In this document: one piece after another, positions 17,217 to 22,605 of the stretch
Numbering within the stretch: position 1 is the stretch's first letter
How the letters are laid out: each line of letters begins with the position of its first letter
Assembly (NCBI GenBank): GCA_903921665.1
Contig: CAIXQT010000095.1
Location: forward strand, 1-22,605
Source: an uncultured Opitutia bacterium
Lineage (GTDB): Bacteria > Verrucomicrobiota > Verrucomicrobiia > Opitutales > UBA953
Length of the DNA: 22,605 nt
Direction of reading: 5' to 3'
Notes under the pieces: generated by a model
What the model was told of the DNA's origin: nothing
Seen by the model: only the letters and a program-made list of their open reading frames with translations
Databases searched by the model: none
Program-made: the position numbers and the translations under genes

Positions 17217-18065
17217 ATGTCCCAGCCCCAGCCCGGCCCCGGCGAGAACGTCCTCTCGCTCCAGAACATCAGCCGCACCTTCTTCACCGCCCTGCAGCGG
17301 CAGCACGACATGCTCGCCTTCAATATCGCCGGACTGCACACGGCCGACCCGAAGGCCTACGAGCACTTCTCCACGCTCTCACGGGTCATGCCGGTGCCGC
17401 AGGCCCACCTGCCGGCAGACCAGATGCGCGCCTACGCCCGCGGCCTGATGCTCCGCACCACCATCAACGACCTGCTGACCGTCTCCGCCGAATGCATGGT
17501 GCAGTGCCACCTGCTCTGCCTCTTCATCCGCGAGCAAGGCAAGAACCAGCGTCGCGACCCGCTCGTCGAAAAGATCATCGGTGAAAAGCAGCAGGCATTC
17601 CAGAAGATGTCCCTGCAGGACCGCTTCACCGCGCTGGAGGAGAACTTCGGCATCGTCTGCGAGCTGGAAGACGGCGTCTTCAGCCTGGCGGCCGCGCTGC
17701 GCGTGCTCGTCCGCGGCGGACTCGTCACCAACGATGACATCACTCCGGACGGTTCGCTTACGCTGGAGTTCAAGGCGATGCAGGACTTCGAGGTTCCCGC
17801 CGAAACCGCTCCGGCGGCCGAAACCGGCGCCGAAGCCCCGGCCGAACTTGCGCCAGGCGTGACCGTGCACGGCACGGGCGACGAGACCAAGCCGAAGACG
17901 GTCGCCCGCCTGACGGACACGACCCGCACCTTCAAGCCCGGCGAGATGCTCGACCTGACCGACACCGAGCTCCTTGGACTGAACATTACCGTGGCCAAGT
18001 TCGTGGATGGCCTGCTCCGCTCCGTCGACCATTTCGGCCGCGCCCAGCTAGGCGAAGGCGCCTAA
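17217..18065 (+). CDS. Unrecognised soluble protein
   Basis: I do not recognise this 282-residue protein. It has no signal peptide or clear membrane helix. The N-terminal two thirds look mostly helical, with a Cys-containing segment CMVQCHLLCLF (about 100-110). A linker rich in Ala, Glu and Pro (about 198-220) separates it from a short C-terminal part that ends in another helix. The frame is open upstream to 17043, but that part is the shadow of the SpoU-like gene. ATG at 17217 is 5 nt after that gene's stop and begins a normal hydrophilic N-terminus. It is followed by the MFS gene after 3 nt, so it belongs to the long mla transcript. Codon use matches the neighbours. Confidence 0.75.
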   Translation: MSQPQPGPGENVLSLQNISRTFFTALQRQHDMLAFNIAGLHTADPKAYEHFSTLSRVMPVPQAHLPADQMRAYARGLMLRTTINDLLTVSAECMVQCHLLCLFIREQGKNQRRDPLVEKIIGEKQQAFQKMSLQDRFTALEENFGIVCELEDGVFSLAAALRVLVRGGLVTNDDITPDGSLTLEFKAMQDFEVPAETAPAAETGAEAPAELAPGVTVHGTGDETKPKTVARLTDTTRTFKPGEMLDLTDTELLGLNITVAKFVDGLLRSVDHFGRAQLGEGA

Positions 18066-18068
18066 GCG

Positions 18069-19334
18069 ATGGCGCCCGCCACGGCACTACCCCGTCGCGC
18101 CTGGCTCTGGGTCACCGCGGCGTACCTCTTCCAATCCATTCCGGCGGCCGTGCGCGACGAGGCCCTGCCCGTGGCGCTGAAGAACACCGGCTACGCGGAC
18201 AAGGACATCACGCAGGCGGTCGCTTATCTTGGGCTGATCTTCGGCTTCAAGATCCTGCTCGCTCCGCTGGTCGCCGCCTTCCGCCCCCGCGGCTTCATCT
18301 TGATCGCCGAACTGGCGATCTCCGTGCTCCTCGGCGGGCTCGCCCTGCAGGTCGCGGCGGAACACCCCTCGTCACCCGCGATCATCGCCTGCCTGATCCT
18401 GCTTTCGTTCGTCGCCGCCGCGCACGACTTCGCCCTGGATGGCTATTTCGTCTCCGCCCTCGACGATCGTACCCGTGCGACGCACTCCGGCCTCCTCAAC
18501 TTTGCGTCCAAGCTGGGCATGGTCCTGGCCGGCCCGGGCCTGATCTGGCTGGCTGGGCGCATCATGGAGCATGGTCCGCAATCGGCCGACGCCTGGTCCT
18601 TGGCGCTCATCGCGGCGGCGACGCTGGCGCTCTGCGCTACGGCAGCCAACGCCATCGGACTCCGGGCCGAAGCCGACCAAGGCGCAGATCGGCGTACGGT
18701 CGGTGAACGTTTTCAGGAGATGCTGGCGGGATTGGCCGCGCTATTCCGCGACCCACGCCTCGCAGCCGTCGTCGGGCTGATCATCTTCTATCGGGCCAGC
18801 GAAATCCACATGGCGCGAATTCTCCCGCTGTTCGCCACTTCGTCCACGGCGGGCGGGCTCGCCCTCGGCAACGAAACCTACGCCGTCATGCGGATCGCGA
18901 CCGCCGTCCTCGGACTGGCGCTCGGGGGAGTCGTCGGCTCGCAGGTCGTCGCCCGCCTGGGCCTCGGCCGTTCGCTCATGCCGCTTGGCATCGCGATGCA
19001 CCTGCCCTTGGTAGCGATCGCCTGGCTCGCCGCCAACGGCTCCCATGACCTGTGGCTCATCGGTACGGTCTTCTTCATCGAATACTTCGCCTATGGCGCC
19101 GGCCTCTGCGCCCTGCTGCTGACGATGATGAAGCTCGCTTCGGGTCCCGGCGCGGCGGTCCGTTACGCCGCGCTCTCGACCTTCGCGCTCCTTGCTAATT
19201 ACCTGCCGGGCCTCTGGGCTGGCCATCTTTCCGATCGCCTCGGCTACGCGCATTACTTCCTGTTCGCGCTCAGCCTGGCGATCCCGGGCATCCTTTCGGC
19301 CTGGATCGCGAAGCGGCACTTCCAGGACGCCTGA
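18069..19334 (+). CDS. MFS permease, AmpG-like
   Basis: This 421-residue integral membrane protein has about 11-12 hydrophobic segments and a hydrophilic middle loop (about 200-220), the usual MFS layout. The first helix YLFQSIPAAVRDEALPVALK and the segment AAAHDFALDGYFVSAL resemble AmpG-type permeases, which import GlcNAc-anhydro-muropeptides for wall recycling. The charged AHDFALD element fits the conserved region after helix 4 of that group. It is the last gene of the plus-strand run; its TGA directly abuts the TCA (reverse stop) of the M16 gene. The substrate is inferred. A muropeptide or amino-sugar substrate would fit the nagB cluster, but other small molecules are possible. Confidence 0.75.
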   Translation: MAPATALPRRAWLWVTAAYLFQSIPAAVRDEALPVALKNTGYADKDITQAVAYLGLIFGFKILLAPLVAAFRPRGFILIAELAISVLLGGLALQVAAEHPSSPAIIACLILLSFVAAAHDFALDGYFVSALDDRTRATHSGLLNFASKLGMVLAGPGLIWLAGRIMEHGPQSADAWSLALIAAATLALCATAANAIGLRAEADQGADRRTVGERFQEMLAGLAALFRDPRLAAVVGLIIFYRASEIHMARILPLFATSSTAGGLALGNETYAVMRIATAVLGLALGGVVGSQVVARLGLGRSLMPLGIAMHLPLVAIAWLAANGSHDLWLIGTVFFIEYFAYGAGLCALLLTMMKLASGPGAAVRYAALSTFALLANYLPGLWAGHLSDRLGYAHYFLFALSLAIPGILSAWIAKRHFQDA

Positions 19335-19358
19335 TCACTCCTTCGGAAGGACGATCAG
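19331..19358. terminator. Bidirectional hairpin at MFS/M16 convergent stops
   Basis: The outer stem CTGATC/GATCAG (19331-19336 with 19353-19358) and the inner stem CCTT/AAGG (19340-19343 with 19347-19350) are separated by a small internal loop (ACT against AC) and closed by CGG. The hairpin contains both stop codons, TGA on plus and the reverse stop TCA. It reads nearly the same from either strand, as a shared terminator should, but lacks a T-tract. Confidence 0.42.
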
Positions 19359-21887
19359 CTCCTGCTCGAATTTGGCATCGAGGTAACGCTGCGCGAACGC
19401 CTGCACCGAGGCTTCGTCGGTCAGGCTCATGCGACGTTCCCATTCCGCGTCGAAATTAGCGCCGAGACCGGCGACCTCGCGCACGAGCGCGCCCTGCATG
19501 CGGGCCCCGGCCGACTGACGGCCCTGACGACGCGAGACGCGCATACGGCGCTTGGCATCCTCGATCTCGTTCGGGGCGAACTTACCCTTGCGCAGCCGTT
19601 CAAGTTCCTGGCGCATCTCCTTGACGACCTCCTGGGCCGAAGCCGGCGCGGTGCCGGCATACAGGTAGAACATGCCGTGGTCGACGACTTCGACGCGCGT
19701 GGCACCGACGAAATAGGCCATCCCCTTCTCTTCACGCACCCGGCGGAACAGCCCGCTGGCCATGCCACTGAGGAGCTCCTCGGTCACGTTCGCCGCGACG
19801 ACCTCGTCCGGCGCGAAACCGCAGTGGGGGAAGGCGATGGCGACCACGGCCTGTTCCCCTTGGGCTCGTTCCAGCAGCTTGCCGGAAGAAGCCGGTACAT
19901 GCTTGGGCAGGCCGCGACGAGCCAGCGATAGCTTCGGCAAGGAACCGAAACGGCGGTTCACGAACTCCATGACGGCCGGGCGATCGAAGGCGCCGCTGAC
20001 GCCGACGACGATGTTGTCGGCGACGACCAGGGACTGGTGCAGGGCCGCGAGATCGGCAGGCTGGATCTTCGCGAGCGTTTCCGGTGTGCCGCAGGCATCG
20101 ATCGCGAGCGGATGATCGCCGAAGTACTGGCGCTGCAGGCGGAGCCGTGCCTTCTCGACGATGTCATCTTCGGCTTCGCGGCAGGCCGTGATGACGGCCG
20201 CGCGCTCCAGGGCGAAGGTCTCCGGCAGGATCTTCGGGCCGAGGATGCCGTCGGCGATGAGTTCGGAGATCTTTTCGAAATCGGAGCTGAGCGCCTCACC
20301 CCAAAGCCCGCAGGAGACCTGCGAACCATGGTCGGCGAAGGTCGCGCCGATGCTGTCGACGAGGTGCGCCACCTCCTCCTTGGTCCGATGGACGTTATCG
20401 CGGGCGAACATGGTGCCCAGCAGGCCCGTCGTACCGCGCTTCTCCGCTTCTTCGTAAGCTAGGCCGCCGGCGAGGAACACGCCGACCCCGGCCTTCGGGA
20501 TCGTCGTATCCTGCTGCAGGACGACGCGTACGCCGTTCTCCAAGGTGAAGGTCTCGAAGCGATCCGGCGTGGCCGTCGCCGTGGCACTGGCCGTGGAGGC
20601 GTCGGCCTTGCCTCCGCGCATGGTCCCGAAGGTGACGTTATCCGCACGCAGCCACTTGCGAGCCTCGCGCGTCAGATCCTCGGATCCCAACCTGGCGAGA
20701 TGCTCCACGCCACGTTGCGGCCAGGCGATATCATGGCCGATGGCGGCCGCATGGGCGACGCGGCTGGTCAGCCCGTGGATGTTCTTCTGTCCGTTCACCA
20801 TGCCGACGACGGACTGGCGGCGGACCTTCTCGAACTGGGCCGGAGTGACACCCTTCTGGAGGAGGCCGTCGACGACTTCGGCGATGGCCTGTTCGACCAC
20901 GGGAGCGGAAGTACCGGCTTCGCCGGTCCAGCTGCACCAGGCTAGACCAAGGTCGCGGATGCCGAAACCAGAGGCGTCGATGCCGTGGACGAGCTTGCGC
21001 TTCTCGCGGAGCTCGCTCCAGAGCAAGGAACTGTTACCCGCGCCGAGCACGCCGAGGAAAAGGTCGGTAGCGAGGCGGCCTTCGTCGAAGTAACCGGGGA
21101 TACGCCAGCAAGCGACGCCCTTGGAGGTATTGACCTCACGGATGAGGTCGGCGCGACGGACGCCTCCCTGGGGAGGCTCTTGGTGGCCGGGGATATCGAT
21201 GAGCGGACGACGGGCGAAACGACCGAACCAACGTTCGGCCGAGGCGAAGACTTCTTCGGGGGGCATGCTGCCCCCCAGGGCGAGCACGACGTTCGTCGGT
21301 ACATAGCGGCTGGAGTGGTAGGCGCGCAGGTCGTCCGGAGTGATCCGCACGAAAAGATCGCGGTGACCGATGACGGGCTGGCGCAGCGGGTGCGAGCGCA
21401 CCGCCTCTTCGAGGACGGACTTGGCCAGCATCTGGTCATGCTCGTCGTCGCACATCGCGATCTCACGCAGGATGACCTCGCGCTCCATCTTGGCGTCCGC
21501 ATCGGTGATCAGGGGATCGAAGACCATGTCGGCGATCGCCTCCATCGCCGTCTCGAAACCTTCCTGAGGGGCGTCGACATAGTAGACCGTCCGGTCGAAG
21601 GTAGTGTAAGCATTGGATGAGCCTCCGCTGCGATGGATGGCGTCGGTCAGCTCACGGTTCGTGAATCGCCCGGTGCCTTTGAACACCATGTGCTCCAGGT
21701 AATGCGAGATGCCCGAACCTTCCCAGCGACCTTCATGGATGCTGCCGGTGCGCACCCAAGCCTGCACGGTGCAAAGGCCGATCCCCGGGCGGTGGGAATA
21801 GATGACTTCGAGTCCGTTGGAAAGGACCCTGCGTTCAGGCAACGGGCCGGCAATCTGGGCGAAACTCAGGCCTTCGAGATACGACAT
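19335..21887 (-). CDS. Two-domain M16-family zinc metallopeptidase
   Basis: This 850-residue protein contains two M16 (pitrilysin/processing peptidase) halves. The first half is active-looking: inverted zinc motif HxxEH at residues 62-66 (HYLEH), with the third ligand Glu about 76 residues later in EREVILREI (E142). The second half, from about 470, begins with NGVRVVLQQDT and has no HxxEH where expected (GLLGTMFARDNV), so it is the usual catalytically silent partner. No signal peptide is seen, so the protein is probably cytosolic. ATG at 21887 is preferred; ATGs at 21977 and 21986 would add 30-33 residues that run into the divergent control region and resemble no M16 sequence. The substrate is unknown; the family degrades short peptides or trims protein N-termini. 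Confidence 0.93.
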   Translation of the reverse strand: MSYLEGLSFAQIAGPLPERRVLSNGLEVIYSHRPGIGLCTVQAWVRTGSIHEGRWEGSGISHYLEHMVFKGTGRFTNRELTDAIHRSGGSSNAYTTFDRTVYYVDAPQEGFETAMEAIADMVFDPLITDADAKMEREVILREIAMCDDEHDQMLAKSVLEEAVRSHPLRQPVIGHRDLFVRITPDDLRAYHSSRYVPTNVVLALGGSMPPEEVFASAERWFGRFARRPLIDIPGHQEPPQGGVRRADLIREVNTSKGVACWRIPGYFDEGRLATDLFLGVLGAGNSSLLWSELREKRKLVHGIDASGFGIRDLGLAWCSWTGEAGTSAPVVEQAIAEVVDGLLQKGVTPAQFEKVRRQSVVGMVNGQKNIHGLTSRVAHAAAIGHDIAWPQRGVEHLARLGSEDLTREARKWLRADNVTFGTMRGGKADASTASATATATPDRFETFTLENGVRVVLQQDTTIPKAGVGVFLAGGLAYEEAEKRGTTGLLGTMFARDNVHRTKEEVAHLVDSIGATFADHGSQVSCGLWGEALSSDFEKISELIADGILGPKILPETFALERAAVITACREAEDDIVEKARLRLQRQYFGDHPLAIDACGTPETLAKIQPADLAALHQSLVVADNIVVGVSGAFDRPAVMEFVNRRFGSLPKLSLARRGLPKHVPASSGKLLERAQGEQAVVAIAFPHCGFAPDEVVAANVTEELLSGMASGLFRRVREEKGMAYFVGATRVEVVDHGMFYLYAGTAPASAQEVVKEMRQELERLRKGKFAPNEIEDAKRRMRVSRRQGRQSAGARMQGALVREVAGLGANFDAEWERRMSLTDEASVQAFAQRYLDAKFEQELIVLPKE

Positions 21888-21894
21888 GGGCTGG

Positions 21895-21923
21895 ATGTAT
21901 GCCCCAGCATCGACGGGGCGCAA
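21895..21923 (-). promoter_or_regulatory. Possible M16 promoter
   Basis: On the minus strand, TTGCGC (21923-21918) and ATACAT (21900-21895) are 17 bp apart. The -10 ends 7 nt before the ATG at 21887, so transcription would begin at or next to the start codon. The boxes are weak matches to consensus. Confidence 0.28.
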
Positions 21924-21976
21924 GTGCGACCAGTCCGCGCCAAGGCAATTGAGGGCCGCCCCACCCCACTCTGACA

Positions 21977-22005
21977 TTGAAAACAAAGGCGGGCCTAGGT
22001 ATTCC
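21977..22005 (+). promoter_or_regulatory. Promoter of prfB
   Basis: A -35 box TTGAAA (21977-21982) and a -10-like TATTCC (22000-22005) are separated by 17 bp. The spacer acaaaggcgggcctagg is 13/17 identical to that of the mla promoter. A 7-bp inverted repeat GGCGGGC (21988-21994) / GCCCGCC (22014-22020) brackets the -10 box and may be an operator. The leader to the ATG would be about 48 nt and contains a small hairpin, GCCGT/ACGGC (22018-22022 with 22029-22033). No Shine-Dalgarno sequence is present; the leader is C/T-rich and ends CTTTCCG, as before valS. Confidence 0.5.
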
Positions 22006-22059
22006 CAACCTTCGCCCGCCGTTCAAGGACGGCCCCCTTCCCCTCACTTCCGCTTTCCG

Positions 22060-22605
22060 ATGTATATTCCGCCTGAAATCCGTGCCAACCTCGACGAAGT
22101 CGAACGCCGTGCCGGCTACCTCTGGAAGTTCCTCGACGTCCCGGGCAAGCAGGCGGCCATCGCGAAGCTCGAGGAGCAGATGGGCGCCCAGAACTTCTGG
22201 GACAGCCAGAAGGCCGCCCAGAAGGTCATCTCGGAGTGCAATGGTCACAAGAACATCGTCGCCCCGCAGGTCGCCTTCCGCCGCCAAATCGACGATGCCA
22301 AGACCCTCGCCGAGCTGATCACCGAGTCCCCGGACGGCACCGCCGACGCCGAAGTCGAAGAACTGCGCAAGCTCGCCACCGACCTGCTCGCCGCCGTGTC
22401 CGAGCTCGAGATCGCTTCGTTCCTCTCCGGGCTGCATGACCGCTCCAACGCCATCGTCACCGTCAAGGCCGGCGCCGGCGGCACGGAGTCCAACGACTGG
22501 GCCGACCTCCTCTACCGCATGTACACCCGCTGGGCCGAACGTCGCGGCTTCAAGATCGAAGTCGAAGACATCGCCGAAGGCGAAGGCGCCGGCATCAGCC
22601 AGGCC
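22060..22605 (+). CDS. prfB: Peptide chain release factor 2 (RF2), N-terminal part
   Basis: RF2 recognises UGA and UAA stop codons and triggers peptide release. The visible 182 codons cover the helical N-terminal domain and the start of the core, including the diagnostic AGAGGTESNDWADLL and the stretch RMYTRWAERRGFK seen in RF2. The SPF and GGQ motifs lie beyond the window. In most bacteria codon 26 is an in-frame UGA (CUU UGA C) that needs a +1 frameshift. Here codons 25-26 are CTC GAC (22132-22137), read straight through as Leu-Asp, and no upstream AGGGGG-type stimulator is present. The gene therefore needs no frameshift. It is divergent from the M16 gene. Confidence 0.95.
   Translation, partial: MYIPPEIRANLDEVERRAGYLWKFLDVPGKQAAIAKLEEQMGAQNFWDSQKAAQKVISECNGHKNIVAPQVAFRRQIDDAKTLAELITESPDGTADAEVEELRKLATDLLAAVSELEIASFLSGLHDRSNAIVTVKAGAGGTESNDWADLLYRMYTRWAERRGFKIEVEDIAEGEGAGISQA

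Noticed and set aside
21888..21986. N-terminal extension of the M16 peptidase to ATG 21977 or 21986
   Set aside because: The added residues do not look like M16 sequence or a signal peptide, and they would overlap the prfB -35 region.

Overview
This is a gene-dense, high-GC stretch of a Gram-negative chromosome. It has 21 protein-coding genes, of which only the last (prfB) is cut by the window edge. No tRNA, rRNA, insertion sequence, CRISPR array or phage gene is visible. The outer-membrane LpxR-type deacylase and the Mla/Pqi-type lipid transporter require an outer membrane. The family mix (NahK-like kinase beside a NagB/PIG-L pair, C-x5-C SCO protein, DUF5069-like protein), the GC content and the near absence of Shine-Dalgarno sequences suggest Verrucomicrobiota, perhaps Opitutae. 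That taxonomic guess is inference; there is no marker gene here to prove it.

Layout. (1) 90-8742, plus strand: valS, followed 1 nt later by a tightly coupled amino-sugar cluster: nagB, a ROK-type kinase, a PIG-L deacetylase, a sugar nucleotidyltransferase, a NahK-like anomeric kinase and an NDP-sugar epimerase. Junctions are 1-8 nt gaps or 1-4 nt overlaps. (2) 8732-12310, minus strand: an operon reading lpxR-like, ppx/gppA-like, SCO-like, His-rich secreted protein, which meets the epimerase tail to tail with an 11-nt overlap. (3) 12402-19334, plus strand: mlaE (with a fused STAS/MlaB-like domain), mlaF, an MCE protein, a PqiC-like lipoprotein, a DUF5069-like protein, a degenerate SpoU/TrmH-like protein, an unrecognised protein and an AmpG-like MFS permease. 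(4) 19335-21887, minus strand: a two-domain M16 peptidase whose stop codon abuts that of the MFS gene. (5) 22060-22605, plus strand: the start of prfB, without the usual programmed frameshift.

How the genes may work together. The first cluster can be read as two amino-sugar branches. The catabolic branch would be ROK kinase, PIG-L deacetylase (a candidate stand-in for NagA) and NagB, giving fructose-6-phosphate. The salvage branch would be NahK-like kinase, nucleotidyltransferase and epimerase, giving interconvertible UDP-HexNAc. The centre of the window looks like an outer-membrane lipid module: an LpxR-type lipid A deacylase is divergent from a complete Mla/Pqi-like transporter operon across a 91-bp shared control region. 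The SCO-like and His-rich exported proteins suggest metal (copper?) handling.

Regulatory signals. Two rightward promoters, for mlaE and prfB, share a nearly identical 17-bp spacer between their -35 and -10 boxes; the mla one lies so close to its ATG that the message would be almost leaderless. Both convergent gene junctions carry hairpins that contain stop codons. No gene-free stretch exceeds 300 bases; the largest is 21888-22059 (172 bp), the divergent M16/prfB control region.
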